Source: Candidatus Puniceispirillum sp.
GTDB taxonomy: Bacteria; Pseudomonadota; Alphaproteobacteria; Puniceispirillales; Puniceispirillaceae
Assembly: GCA_028383305.1 (NCBI GenBank)
Contig: JAOEVD010000018.1
Span: 1-47,378 of the forward strand
Length of the DNA: 47,378 bases
Reading direction: 5' to 3'
The position numbers and the translations under genes are program-made. Under the pieces are notes generated by a model that was not told the origin of the DNA, did not search any database, and was given only the letters and a program-made list of their open reading frames with translations. Below are positions 8,708 through 17,801 of the stretch, one piece after another. Each line of letters starts with the position of its first letter. Position 1 is the stretch's first letter.

Positions 8708-9742
8708 TCATTCCTCAGGGTTAATGTATTCACCACGCTCCAGCGCCTGAATGAAATCAAGTTTTCTCAGTAAGGTTTTCAAGCTAGGCAGATCCAAAAT
8801 CTCAGCATTGTGAGAGTTATAATCATCCGCACTAGAAATCTTCTGTTCACCTGTTTCCACAAACTTTCCATAATTTAGGTCACGAAGATCTGGTGAAACA
8901 CGGTAATAACCACCCAAATCCTCAGCTCGAACCATTTCTTCACGGCTAAGCAGGGATTCAAACAGCTTTTCGCCATGGCGGGTGCCAATCACATTAATGG
9001 GATGATCCAGTTTCCCCATTATTTCCATTAATGTCTTAGTCAACATTTTAATAGAGGCGGACGGTGCCTTTTGCACAAAGATATCCCCATTTCGTCCGTG
9101 CATGAAAGCGTACATGACTAAATCCATTGCATCATCCAGACTCATCATAAACCGGGTCATGTTTGGATCAGTGACGGTCAAGGGCAGTCCCTGGCCAATC
9201 TGGCTCGTGAACAAAGGAATAACTGAACCCCTTGACGCCATAACATTTCCATAGCGTGTGCAGCATATAACCGTGTCTTCAATATGAGCGTTGCGCGCCT
9301 TGGCCACCATCACTTTTTCCATCATTGCTTTGGAGATGCCCATCGCGTTAATTGGATACACCGCTTTGTCTGTGCTTAGGCAAACAACACGGCTCACATT
9401 ATTCTGTATTGATGCTTCCAACACATTTTCAGTTCCTATGACGTTGGTTTTGAATCCCTCCATGGGATGGAACTCACATGATGGAACTTGTTTTAGTGCC
9501 GCGGCATGGAAAATATAATCTACGCCCCTAGTTGCATTCAGCACACTTCTGTAGTCACGGACATCGCCAATATAAAATTTCAGCTTTGGACTTGCATAAC
9601 GTTTTCGGAGATCATCTTGCTTTTTCTCATCACGACTAAAAATTCTGATTTCATCAATGTCAGTGAACAGGAAGCGCTTGAGAACTGCATTGCCAAATGA
9701 TCCTGTTCCCCCAGTGACCATAAGAATCTTATTTTCCAACAT
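8708..9742 (-). CDS. fnlA: UDP-GlcNAc 4,6-dehydratase / 5-epimerase (FnlA/WbjB/CapE)
   Basis: This SDR of 344 residues from the ATG at 9742 starts with LMVTGGTGSFG and has the TDKAVYPINAMGISK active site (TDK, Met, Lys type). Proteins of this size and pattern are CapE/WbjB/FnlA, which convert UDP-GlcNAc to the 4-keto-6-deoxy-L-hexose intermediates that feed FnlB and FnlC. It overlaps the end of the HisF-like gene by 14 nt with this start. A longer frame to 9775 adds residues before the Rossmann fold that look non-native. With the two genes downstream it completes the UDP-L-FucNAc pathway. Confidence 0.92.
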   Translation of the reverse strand: MLENKILMVTGGTGSFGNAVLKRFLFTDIDEIRIFSRDEKKQDDLRKRYASPKLKFYIGDVRDYRSVLNATRGVDYIFHAAALKQVPSCEFHPMEGFKTNVIGTENVLEASIQNNVSRVVCLSTDKAVYPINAMGISKAMMEKVMVAKARNAHIEDTVICCTRYGNVMASRGSVIPLFTSQIGQGLPLTVTDPNMTRFMMSLDDAMDLVMYAFMHGRNGDIFVQKAPSASIKMLTKTLMEIMGKLDHPINVIGTRHGEKLFESLLSREEMVRAEDLGGYYRVSPDLRDLNYGKFVETGEQKISSADDYNSHNAEILDLPSLKTLLRKLDFIQALERGEYINPEE

Positions 9743-10544
9743 TTTTGCCCTCAAACATATGGCCGCTTTTCGCATTTTCGCAAATTGCTATTTTTTCATT
9801 CCGCGGTGGATAATTAATCAAAACAGCGCGGTACTTTCCTTTAAAAACAAATAAACTTCCTGCGGCGGCTCCAACTACACCCAGTTCCTGTAATAGCTGG
9901 CCAAGATGTTCCAACGAGCCAGCACCGCCCAGAAAAGTTAATGGTACCGTGGAAATATCTCCAATTGATTTTGCAAAACCCAAGTCGTATCCCTGCATCA
10001 CACCATCTTCATCAACGAAGTTAACAACGATCTCGCCTGCTCCCTCCTGCTGCATTTGTTTAGCAAGCTCGATTGGGCTTGTCTCTATTGTTCTTGTGGC
10101 ATTGTGCGTGCAAACTTCATAGCCATGGGAAAATAGCCCTTTACATTTTCTCACATCAAGGACTGCCACAACAGATTGCCGGCCCACCTTTGTAGCCATT
10201 TCGTTCAGGATGCTTGGATCATTGACAGCGGCACTACTGATTGCAACTTTTTCAACCCCCATATCAACAATGCGCTTAACTTGCTCTGCGCTGGTTACAC
10301 CGCCACCATAACATAAAGGCATTGAGCATTCTGCAGCAAGTTTTTCGATCAGTTGGAAATCAGGCCCATTGCCTTGCGCCGAAGCGTCTATGTCCAACAC
10401 CATTAATTCATCGGCTTCCTTTTCATTGAAAATCCTGACCGCATTAATTGGATCACCAACATATTTGGGATTCCTGAATTGCCGGGTTTTTACCAAACCG
10501 CCCTGATGGACGAGCAAACAAGGTATAATTCTAGCACGTAACAT
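9729..10544 (-). CDS. HisF2-type cyclase subunit of sugar amidotransferase
   Basis: This 271-residue (beta/alpha)8 protein is related to HisF but is a sugar-pathway paralogue. Where HisF has the catalytic Asp in IPCLDV, this has IPCLLVHQGGLVKT, the form seen in LPS-locus HisF2 proteins. Other family marks are YVGDPINAVRIFNEKEADE and LDIDASAQG. In P. aeruginosa B-band loci hisH2 and hisF2 work with wbpG: HisH2 releases ammonia from glutamine, HisF2 channels it, and WbpG uses it to make an acetamidino group. It is followed directly by fnlA and preceded with no gap by the HisH-like gene. Histidine biosynthesis is unlikely because no other his genes are near. Confidence 0.88.
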   Translation of the reverse strand: MLRARIIPCLLVHQGGLVKTRQFRNPKYVGDPINAVRIFNEKEADELMVLDIDASAQGNGPDFQLIEKLAAECSMPLCYGGGVTSAEQVKRIVDMGVEKVAISSAAVNDPSILNEMATKVGRQSVVAVLDVRKCKGLFSHGYEVCTHNATRTIETSPIELAKQMQQEGAGEIVVNFVDEDGVMQGYDLGFAKSIGDISTVPLTFLGGAGSLEHLGQLLQELGVVGAAAGSLFVFKGKYRAVLINYPPRNEKIAICENAKSGHMFEGKNVGK

Positions 10545-11165
10545 TCATCTAATCTCGGAAAAGTTTTTGAGCAGCTGAGCGCCCCATTGATGGCTTTTTT
10601 CTGGATGACATTGAACGCCATAAATATTTTCGTGAGCTACAAATGATGCAAATTCATGCCCATAATTCGAAGTGGCCAGTACATCAGCTTGATCTTTAAC
10701 TTCAAAATAAAAAGAGTGGAGAAAATAAAACTGTGGATTTGATTCAGTGCCATCAGGAAAAATTTGATTTGGTTTCTGAACAACTACGGAATTCCAGCCC
10801 ATGTGTGGCAGCCGCAAGGGTTCAAGGTCACGCGCGTTTTGAAAGCAGCAAGAGCGTCCTTTTAGCCATCCAAGACCCGTCAAATCACCTTCTTCAGAGC
10901 CAGTTCCAAGCATCTGCATACCCACGCACACACCCATTAGTGGAGCCTTTTTGTCAATCACTAGTTTCTCAAGCTCAGGAGCCAGGCCAGAGGCGTTGAA
11001 TTGCTGCATCGCGTGATCAAAATGACCTACACCAGGTAAAATAAAATGGGTGGCCAATGCCAAATCTTCAGGTTTATTAACTCTACAAGCAGCAACATCC
11101 ATTCGTTTAAAACAGTTTAAAAAAGCCTGAATGTTCCCAACACCGTAATCGATGATGCCAATCAT
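10545..11165 (-). CDS. HisH2-type glutamine amidotransferase subunit
   Basis: This 206-residue class I glutamine amidotransferase hydrolyses glutamine and passes ammonia to its partner. The nucleophile is Cys80 in PLMGVCVGMQML, and the His-Glu pair is in VQCHPEKSH near residue 187. It lies between the HisF2-like and WbpG-like genes, abutting the first and sharing a 4-nt ATGA overlap with the second, so the three are almost certainly co-translated as a functional set. The WbpG context supports a polysaccharide role over histidine synthesis. Confidence 0.9.
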   Translation of the reverse strand: MIGIIDYGVGNIQAFLNCFKRMDVAACRVNKPEDLALATHFILPGVGHFDHAMQQFNASGLAPELEKLVIDKKAPLMGVCVGMQMLGTGSEEGDLTGLGWLKGRSCCFQNARDLEPLRLPHMGWNSVVVQKPNQIFPDGTESNPQFYFLHSFYFEVKDQADVLATSNYGHEFASFVAHENIYGVQCHPEKSHQWGAQLLKNFSEIR

Positions 11166-12289
11166 TTTAAGTGTCGCCTTTCTAAACCAAGGCTACTCAG
11201 CAACCGTGCGCCAAGTTTTATTATATTTCTCTTGTTATCAAAATCCCGATAGGTTTTTTTTGGACCATCAAACAAACTCTGCAATTCAGCAATAGACATA
11301 TCTAGTTTCGATGCAACATAGGCGAACTCCTGCCGCAAAAAGTGATCCCCCATTTCAGGCTTTAAAATACGTTCTAACGCTACATCTCTTGACATTTGCT
11401 GGGTCAAAATCAAACTTGAAAAATGTGCTCGACGCTTGTCATACCCGAAACGTCGCGGCAACCAATAGTCTTCATAAAAACGCGTAAATCGTGACTCATG
11501 GTGCTTGTGTTGAAATGGCTCCCATCCAAATTCTTTAGCCAGTTTTCGTTCAGCAACCAGTTTAATATAGGGAACAAGGTTCAAAGGATGATGTATCTTC
11601 ATATTAAGTATTTTTTGATACCACAATTTATAGACGAGGATATCAATAATCGGGAATTGACTGCCCTGACCCCCATCACCGTACCGCCGCCAAATATCAT
11701 TGAACAAAGTCTTATCAATACCGAGGTAGCCACCCCACTCTTCAGGCTCGCGGCAACATTCGGTAGAGTAGTTAGATCCGGTAATGACGTGCTTGATTTT
11801 ATGCTTTCTGGCAAATCGGTATAATATAGAAAAAAAAGCTGCATCCTGGACAAGATCCTGGTCCGGTATACCAGAGCGCAAAAAAGCAACTTGCATTTTC
11901 TTGACCGCTTCCCAATTCACGACTTCGGTGTAGAGGTCAAGACCGAGGCCATCAACAATTTTTGCGATATTGCTGACGGCTTGGTTGGTGTTCCATCCTG
12001 CATCAACATGAACCAACAAGGGCCGCAAATTCATTTTTTCCTTTGCTACAAAAGCGGCATAGGAACTGTCCAAACCGCCGCTTATCCCAATGATGCAGTC
12101 AAACTCCCTGTCCTTTGAACTGGATAGAATTTGGGCAGAAACCTCGGAAAGCTGGGGGGTTCCGCTTTGGCTTGCCTCCCAAGTTGGGGCAATTCTTGTG
12201 TCAAAATTGCGGCAGTGGTTACACACGCCGCTGGCATCGAGCGACAAATTGGGATCAGATGTGTCCATAATACATCTTGAACAGATCAT
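11162..12289 (-). CDS. N-acetyl sugar amidotransferase (WbpG/LfnA/PseA family)
   Basis: From the ATG at 12289 this protein has 375 residues. It opens with a zinc-finger-like pair of CxxC motifs (C3, C6, C23, C26), then the ATP-pyrophosphatase loop SGGLDSS at 70-76. Members convert the N-acetyl group of a nucleotide sugar to an acetamidino group with ATP and ammonia: WbpG on ManNAc(3NAc)A, LfnA on L-FucNAc, PseA on pseudaminic acid. The UDP-L-FucNAc pathway lies immediately downstream in the same transcription unit, so L-FucNAm is the most economical guess (inference). The frame is open upstream to 12367, but that overlaps the preceding glycosyltransferase; the ATG at 12289 starts right at the CxxC motif. 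Confidence 0.88.
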   Translation of the reverse strand: MICSRCIMDTSDPNLSLDASGVCNHCRNFDTRIAPTWEASQSGTPQLSEVSAQILSSSKDREFDCIIGISGGLDSSYAAFVAKEKMNLRPLLVHVDAGWNTNQAVSNIAKIVDGLGLDLYTEVVNWEAVKKMQVAFLRSGIPDQDLVQDAAFFSILYRFARKHKIKHVITGSNYSTECCREPEEWGGYLGIDKTLFNDIWRRYGDGGQGSQFPIIDILVYKLWYQKILNMKIHHPLNLVPYIKLVAERKLAKEFGWEPFQHKHHESRFTRFYEDYWLPRRFGYDKRRAHFSSLILTQQMSRDVALERILKPEMGDHFLRQEFAYVASKLDMSIAELQSLFDGPKKTYRDFDNKRNIIKLGARLLSSLGLERRHLK

Positions 12290-12293
12290 ATAC

Positions 12294-13445
12294 TTAGCCA
12301 AAAGACCGACCCCGCTCACTTTTAGCAGTTTTGGTGGAATAAACAAACCGCCACGTTTGCTCAGCACAAATTTTCCACGAATATTGATTTGATTTAAGTT
12401 TACTCTTTCTTGATAGACTTAATCGCATTGATTCGTTGCTGGCCATTTCATGAATTGCAGATGCGATAGATTCCGGGGACTCCGGGTTGAAGTACAGTCC
12501 CGCATCACCCAAAATCTCAGGCATTGGCCCCCGGTCCGAACTCACAATTGGCAATCCAGCTGCCATTGCCTCAACTAGCGTGTTGGGCATGTTTTCACAA
12601 CTTGAAGCAAACACAAAAATATCTGCACAAGCTAGCTGATCAGGTATTTTTTCATGTTGTAAGAACGGCAGACATTTAACATATTCACCCTCCGGATCAG
12701 ATTTAATAATTTGCCTGTTTAGTCGTTCACTTGCTGGCCCATCACCTCCCCCTATTAAGGTTAATTGGACTTTGACCCCCTGCAACCTTAAGATCTCCGC
12801 CGCAGCCACAACATGCCATTGATGCTTATACAAATCTACATTTGACACATACAACAGTCTTATTACACCGCCATTGCTCCTACGATCGTCATTGGCCGTT
12901 TTATTTCTAAACAAATCACTGACCCCGTGAGGAATTATCTTTACATTCTTCAATTCACCACAACTCTTTTGGATAACATGTGCTGCGTAATTAGTGAGGA
13001 AAACGACACCAGTAGCATGCCTGAGGGCTGCATTCTGCACGTGTTTTAATGCAAAAAGTCGAACTCTAGCTAGATTAAATTTATATCTATCCATTTCTCC
13101 AGGTTCGTAGGAAAGCATATCCCGGCTCATTGTTATTGAGGGCAAAAATCGACAGACGGATCCAGCATCGACATTGAGTAAAACATCACAACCAACGTCT
13201 GCCAACATCATCGGTAAACGGAATTTCTCCCACCATAATTGCACAAGCAGCCCTTTGGATAGTTCAACGGGACAGTGCTTGACAAGCCATGGGAAATTCG
13301 GCAGGCCGTCCAATAAATCCTTGTAGGCAAACAGATGAATTTTGTGAATTCCGCAACCTTGTGGATCTAATTCTGATAATATACCCGCTAAATGCGCCCT
13401 AGCGCCGCCAGACCTTGCCCGAGATGCATTTATACCTATCTGCAT
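12294..13445 (-). CDS. GT4-family glycosyltransferase
   Basis: This is a 383-residue GT-B enzyme with a GT4 C-terminal domain. It shows ENMPNTLVEAMAAGLPIVSS, the EX7E signature whose glutamates contact the donor nucleotide sugar, followed by GPMPEILGDAGLYFNPES. The N-terminal GINASRARSGGARAH is a glycine-rich loop typical of mannosyl- or rhamnosyltransferase-like GT4 enzymes. It ends 4 nt before the WbpG-like start and follows a methyltransferase-like gene by 3 nt. Donor and acceptor cannot be told from sequence; by position it may use the amidinated sugar made downstream. Confidence 0.85.
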   Translation of the reverse strand: MQIGINASRARSGGARAHLAGILSELDPQGCGIHKIHLFAYKDLLDGLPNFPWLVKHCPVELSKGLLVQLWWEKFRLPMMLADVGCDVLLNVDAGSVCRFLPSITMSRDMLSYEPGEMDRYKFNLARVRLFALKHVQNAALRHATGVVFLTNYAAHVIQKSCGELKNVKIIPHGVSDLFRNKTANDDRRSNGGVIRLLYVSNVDLYKHQWHVVAAAEILRLQGVKVQLTLIGGGDGPASERLNRQIIKSDPEGEYVKCLPFLQHEKIPDQLACADIFVFASSCENMPNTLVEAMAAGLPIVSSDRGPMPEILGDAGLYFNPESPESIASAIHEMASNESMRLSLSRKSKLKSNQYSWKICAEQTWRFVYSTKTAKSERGRSFG

Positions 13446-13448
13446 TTT

Positions 13449-14330
13449 CTAAATCGCAGCTTCAACTTTGAAATTTTTTTCAACTAAATCAAAAATTTCA
13501 GCACCACCAGAGAAGTGATTTAAAACAACCAAACATTCATCAACCTTTTGGAACAAAGTAGCTTTATTCACATTGAACGTATCGGTTCTACCGATTAAAA
13601 GAAGACCGCCCTGTTGAAGGGATCGAATAAGGTTACTTAATCCAACAACCAACAGTTTATCAGAAAAATAAGACCGGTTAAGAACATTCATGCAGCGCAC
13701 GAAATCAAATTTTTGAATTGGGTTTGAAAAAATATCATAATCAATGACTCTAAGATTATTTGATGAATGCAAACTTCGAATCGAGGGAGACATCAAAGAA
13801 ATCTCCACGAGATTACTAATGTCATTTTTCTTTCCTACCAAAATTGCGCAAGGGTAGAATAAAAGCTTGGACAAAAAGAAAAATGTTGAAATATTCTTAT
13901 CTAACAATACTTTACCGATATAAATTTGTTTTAAACTGCCTGATTGATCATAGATTTTTCTCACGTAGGATCCATCGAAATAAAATTTGGTATATTTGTC
14001 AGACACGGTCAGGTCTAAGTTTATGTTCTTACTCCGGCATTTTTCATATAAGTCCATGGATGTGACACCGGTTGAGCAACCAACGTCATGGAACGACATG
14101 TTGGCATCAAGATAAACCATTATGTGATCGTCCAAATCTGTGAACCGACCACAATATGTTTCTTTTCCTGTTACGTCACCATACCTAAAGTGCTTGATCA
14201 ATTTGCTGTAAATGTCCCACGTCTGTACTCTATCGAACGATTCGATATTCAGTGTCAAAAATTTAGATAGGAGCGGAACCCTTATCAAATTTTTAAATAT
14301 CTCAGGACTATTAATTATGTATTTGAACAT
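13449..14330 (-). CDS. Class I SAM methyltransferase-like protein
   Basis: This 293-residue protein has the marks of a Rossmann-type SAM methyltransferase: motif I FHDVGCSTGVTS, a post-I LTVSDKYTKFYF, the acidic FDFVRCMNVLNRS and a C-terminal LQQGGLLLIGRT. An unusual hydrophobic insert (STFFFLSKLLFYPCAILVG) lies between motifs I and II and could give membrane or lipid-substrate contact. The gene is AT-rich compared with the fnl genes. It is packed between a GT4 gene and a second methyltransferase-like gene, so sugar methylation is a reasonable guess. The exact substrate is unknown. Confidence 0.65.
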   Translation of the reverse strand: MFKYIINSPEIFKNLIRVPLLSKFLTLNIESFDRVQTWDIYSKLIKHFRYGDVTGKETYCGRFTDLDDHIMVYLDANMSFHDVGCSTGVTSMDLYEKCRSKNINLDLTVSDKYTKFYFDGSYVRKIYDQSGSLKQIYIGKVLLDKNISTFFFLSKLLFYPCAILVGKKNDISNLVEISLMSPSIRSLHSSNNLRVIDYDIFSNPIQKFDFVRCMNVLNRSYFSDKLLVVGLSNLIRSLQQGGLLLIGRTDTFNVNKATLFQKVDECLVVLNHFSGGAEIFDLVEKNFKVEAAI

Positions 14331-14333
14331 CGA

Positions 14334-14948
14334 CTATGGCCTAATAAAAATACAGGTGTCATTCACACCGTTACTCGTCCAAACACGCCTCCAAGACCGA
14401 GTTTGCATTTCGAATTCTTTCCATAAATCAGATGCAAATTGACCTGGAGGCATAGAGTCGGGTGAGAAAGCCTTTTCATTAGGAAGATACCAATTTACAT
14501 TGTCCACCGCCAATAGGCCGCCGCTACGAACCTTGCTTAACATGCTATGTGCACACTCGCCCCGCATCACACCATCCACTAGACAGAAGTCTATTGAGTT
14601 GTCCGCAAAACTATTTCCTTGCAACGCGTAGGAATCCAGATCCTTTATGAGGCGATAATCAACATGGCCATCAAGTTTCTGTTCTTTGAGGCTGCTCGAT
14701 ACTTTACGATACCAAAGTTCATTATTTTCAATTGACGTCAGAGACTTCAGTCGCTTTGCAAACCAGACGGTACTTCTCCCAGACCCAAACTCCACGCCTA
14801 TATCAATCGGTTTTAACAAAGCGTCTAAAAGTTTTACAGCATCTCTAGTCAACCATGGATGATCAGGGTTCTTCATTTCATCAATAATTACTTGTGTGCG
14901 GTTATACACATACAATAAACTCAAATGATCTATTCGCCGTGAGAACAT
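14334..14948 (-). CDS. Class I SAM methyltransferase (MTase_24-like)
   Basis: This 204-residue protein has motif I IGVEFGSGRSTVWFAKRL, then LTSIENNELW, the acidic IDFCLVDGVMR and LSKVRSGGLLAVDNVNW. That order matches small O-methyltransferase-like proteins common in polysaccharide and glycan loci. A good ribosome binding site (GAGGTGA) precedes the ATG at 14948. It is 3 nt from the next methyltransferase-like gene and downstream of the frameshifted one. It probably methylates a sugar of the glycan; the position of methylation cannot be told. Confidence 0.7.
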   Translation of the reverse strand: MFSRRIDHLSLLYVYNRTQVIIDEMKNPDHPWLTRDAVKLLDALLKPIDIGVEFGSGRSTVWFAKRLKSLTSIENNELWYRKVSSSLKEQKLDGHVDYRLIKDLDSYALQGNSFADNSIDFCLVDGVMRGECAHSMLSKVRSGGLLAVDNVNWYLPNEKAFSPDSMPPGQFASDLWKEFEMQTRSWRRVWTSNGVNDTCIFIRP

Positions 14949-14967
14949 ACGTCACCTCTATGCACGC

Positions 14968-15626
14968 TTATAAGCCTGAATGCACAAGCCATAATTTTCG
15001 ATTAAAACTGAAAATTGAAAATCTCACTCGGGTGCAAGAAATATGCAATTTTGCGACCCCTTGTTTGAATTCCGTTATGTCAAGAAAACCACATTTTTCC
15101 AATTCACAATCCAATCTAGCATAATCCCACATCCACAAATGCGAACTATTACCAAAAGCTCTGCCAAGGAGGGCAAAAATGGAATTTAGGCTTTGTTTCG
15201 CGCCAAGCCCTGAAAGAAGATTAAAGTCATAGGCTGATAAACTCTTCTTGTTCACATCGCCACCTGCTCTTGTGTGATATTCATCCATAAAAATTTTAGA
15301 TTGGGAGCAATCAGTCTGAAACATCCCGCGGGTTTGAGCATTTCATGTGAATTTTTTAAAGCGGTAAGCGTGCCATCATATGAAAAATGCCCCAATACAT
15401 GTGACGCAAACAGTCCCTTTAACGTATAGGGGGCAAGGGGCAAGCCTTTCACAGTGTCGCCATCAAGCACATCGCTATCAAAGACACAAGTGTCATTGAA
15501 AAACATCCCAATAAGGGGCAGCCTTTGCAGCCTGAAACGAGGTGGGACATCAAAGTTCGGCCAACCAGGAACTGCTTCATCGCCAGCACCGAATTGAATA
15601 CAGATGTCGTCTTCAGTTATTTTCAT
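14968..15626 (-). pseudogene. Frameshifted SAM methyltransferase-type protein
   Basis: Two overlapping frames together make one protein of about 215 residues. The first (15626 down to about 15290) has DICIQFGAGDEAVPGWPNFD and LKPAGCFRLIAPNLK. The second (about 15300 to 14968) continues with FMDEYHTRAGGDVN and AFGNSSHLWMWDYARL, then ELEKCGFLDI. This order matches methyltransferases whose C-terminal half has a GN-HLWMYD-type motif. The frame changes at an AAAATTTTT run near 15290-15300. The start at 15626 gives an ATGA overlap with the upstream glycosyltransferase, so the locus was translated as a unit. Either the gene is broken or one base is miscalled; without the shift it would look intact. 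Confidence 0.75.
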
Positions 15627-16678
15627 TTCTGGCACAATGATAAAAGGTTCTGGGCGGATGTTGACGGAGTAATTCGATCGGCAAAGTGTGTTGACAACTC
15701 ACTCATCGAAAGGAGCGTTTCATCTGAAGATTCGATAATATTTAAAAGCACATTTTTTAGAGACTGAGCATGCTTTGACTGAAAAGTGAATCCGTTAATT
15801 CCGTCTACCACAAAAACATCGGAAGCACCAACCGCATCAGATAGAATTAATGGCAAACCGGCCGCCGCAAATTCATGAACAACGACGCCCCACGGTTCAA
15901 AACGACTTGGCAAGATGAAGCAGCCACTAGACTCAATTAGTTTCACTAACTCTCGCGGCTGCAGGAAATCCAGCACTTTAACTTCTAGTATATTTTCATA
16001 ATACGCTTTCAACGAACCGTTGCCAACTAACGTCAAAGTCCAGTCTTTGCGCGATGCCCCGAGACCCAGCCAAGCCTCGACAAGAATGTCAATTCCCTTG
16101 ACGCTCTCGAATCTTCCAACAAAAAGAAAATTGTGCGGGTATGTTACAGTTTTTTGCTTTCTTGAACGGACATAAGAGTTGTTAAAAATTTTCACATCAG
16201 CGGAATAAAGATCAAACAATATTCTACTTTTTTTAAACCCTAGACGCCTGGCATATTCATATTGCCTTGGCCCACAAACCCAAGCATGTGTGTACCATAT
16301 GTCAAACACACCTATTTTACCAAGAGCCGCTGCTACATGCTGTTTGAAATATCCCTCCCACTGATCATCAAACCCGCAAACAACGGGAAGGCCTTGCTTG
16401 ACTAGACCTCTGCAGAGGTTCATATACATGCGATCTTGCCATCCTGAGACCACCACCAAGTCAGGAGAAACTTTTTCGATAATATTTAAAACCTTTTGAT
16501 AGGTAACTTGAGAGCGATGATAAAAGTAGACATTTGCCATGTTAGGCAATTCATAAGGGGTAATTTTGCCGTCATCCCAGCAAACCACATGAACCTCAGC
16601 GCCATATGCGACTAATTTTTGAAGCGTGGAAATAGTGTATCCCATCACTTCAGCGTATAAATAAAGAATTTTGTGCAT
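15623..16678 (-). CDS. GT4-family glycosyltransferase
   Basis: This 351-residue GT-B glycosyltransferase has the C-terminal donor domain marks FLFVGRFESVKGIDILVEAW, LVGNGSL and the EX7E motif in RFEPWGVVVHEFAAAGLPL. The N-terminal half begins HKILYLYAEVMGYTISTL, the usual acceptor-side strand. It follows the next GT gene by 4 nt and shares an ATGA overlap with the frameshifted methyltransferase. Substrate cannot be told. It and the gene at 16683 look like successive steps of one repeat-unit assembly. Confidence 0.85.
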   Translation of the reverse strand: MHKILYLYAEVMGYTISTLQKLVAYGAEVHVVCWDDGKITPYELPNMANVYFYHRSQVTYQKVLNIIEKVSPDLVVVSGWQDRMYMNLCRGLVKQGLPVVCGFDDQWEGYFKQHVAAALGKIGVFDIWYTHAWVCGPRQYEYARRLGFKKSRILFDLYSADVKIFNNSYVRSRKQKTVTYPHNFLFVGRFESVKGIDILVEAWLGLGASRKDWTLTLVGNGSLKAYYENILEVKVLDFLQPRELVKLIESSGCFILPSRFEPWGVVVHEFAAAGLPLILSDAVGASDVFVVDGINGFTFQSKHAQSLKNVLLNIIESSDETLLSMSELSTHFADRITPSTSAQNLLSLCQK

Positions 16679-16682
16679 TTGA

Positions 16683-17801
16683 TTAACTCAAAAAAGTTTC
16701 TAAAAACTGCCTATACCTCTGAGAGACAATCTTAATATCAAGGTCAGATGAAAAACGCTCCGCAACCTGATCAAGATAAAATTCATAATTTTCAATTAAC
16801 TTTTTAAGCCCCTCAAAAAGTTCATCAAATGGAACAGCCATAATCAAAAATTCATACCTGCTGCCAAAGAAGAACCCATTATCAAAGTCATCAAACGGGA
16901 GAAGCACACCGGCAGAACCAACGATTTCAGACACGCCCCCACTGCGGAGGCCCAAAACTGGGAGGCCGTATGACATGGCCTCTACAAGAGCGTTGGGGCA
17001 ATTGTCCGCACGCGACAAGCAGAGGTAAAAATGTGAAGACTGGATCGCTCCCTTTTGCTGATCGCCAAACTCATCAAAGGCATCCAACAGCTCGATATGC
17101 TCATTCCCTTGCATGGATTCAAGGAAATCATCAGGAGAACTTGGAGGTGCAGTCCAGTCAAACCCAATAACAATGAGCTTTGCGCGAACATTCTTTTCAT
17201 TATTCAGCCATTCTACAAATTTGACTGATTCATAAATACCTTTTAATGGCGCACTGCTGTAAATGATGCAAAATCTCAATTCTTTCTCAAACCGAGGAAA
17301 CTCCACGCTCGAGAGTGAACCACCCATCCAGGGAGCACCATTTAATATGACCGTTTTGTGCTTCTTCCGAATATATACCTCATGAAGAGTTCGAGAAAAT
17401 TGGGACTGATAAACCAAACCATTAGCAATAAAAATCTTTATAAATGCCTTATAATTATCAAATATTAAGTTAGCCAAATGATTTAGCGGCACAGAAGCTA
17501 ACGGTATTTTGCCTAAGAGGCCGAATATTGGCTGCCAAAACCAATTCATATTTTCTAGAAAATATGAATTGAGCTTATCGTTCCACAGCCCATCAACACG
17601 CAAGAACACTTTTTTTCCTGAAAGTCTTGCGGCAATCAGCTTCCTTAACGGCGTATAAATATTGAATAAAACCACTTTGCTATCCTGAAGATTAGCTTTA
17701 CTCGAGCAATTAATTTCCGCGCTTAGCAAACGGTAAAAACGGGCACCAGAAGACTTAGCACCCACCACGTTATAGGCAAAAATATTGTTTTCATCGCTCA
17801 T
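16683..17801 (-). CDS. GT4-family glycosyltransferase
   Basis: This 372-residue GT-B protein has the donor-domain block DNCPNALVEAMSYGLPVLGL followed by GGVSEIVGSAGVLLPFDD. The EX7E motif is imperfect: the first Glu is replaced by Asp in ADNCPNALVE, as in several GT4 enzymes. The N-terminus (NIFAYNVVGAKSSGARFYRL) resembles the acceptor side of RfaB-like transferases. It is the first gene after an 880-bp gene-poor stretch, so a promoter may lie just upstream. Its exact sugar is unknown. Confidence 0.82.
   Translation of the reverse strand: MSDENNIFAYNVVGAKSSGARFYRLLSAEINCSSKANLQDSKVVLFNIYTPLRKLIAARLSGKKVFLRVDGLWNDKLNSYFLENMNWFWQPIFGLLGKIPLASVPLNHLANLIFDNYKAFIKIFIANGLVYQSQFSRTLHEVYIRKKHKTVILNGAPWMGGSLSSVEFPRFEKELRFCIIYSSAPLKGIYESVKFVEWLNNEKNVRAKLIVIGFDWTAPPSSPDDFLESMQGNEHIELLDAFDEFGDQQKGAIQSSHFYLCLSRADNCPNALVEAMSYGLPVLGLRSGGVSEIVGSAGVLLPFDDFDNGFFFGSRYEFLIMAVPFDELFEGLKKLIENYEFYLDQVAERFSSDLDIKIVSQRYRQFLETFLS

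Noticed and set aside
9729..11165. Histidine biosynthesis genes hisF and hisH
   Set aside because: The HisF catalytic Asp is replaced by Leu as in LPS paralogues, and a WbpG-type gene is directly coupled.
16970..17170. Plus-strand open frame opposite the GT4 gene
   Set aside because: It is the antisense shadow of a well-supported glycosyltransferase.
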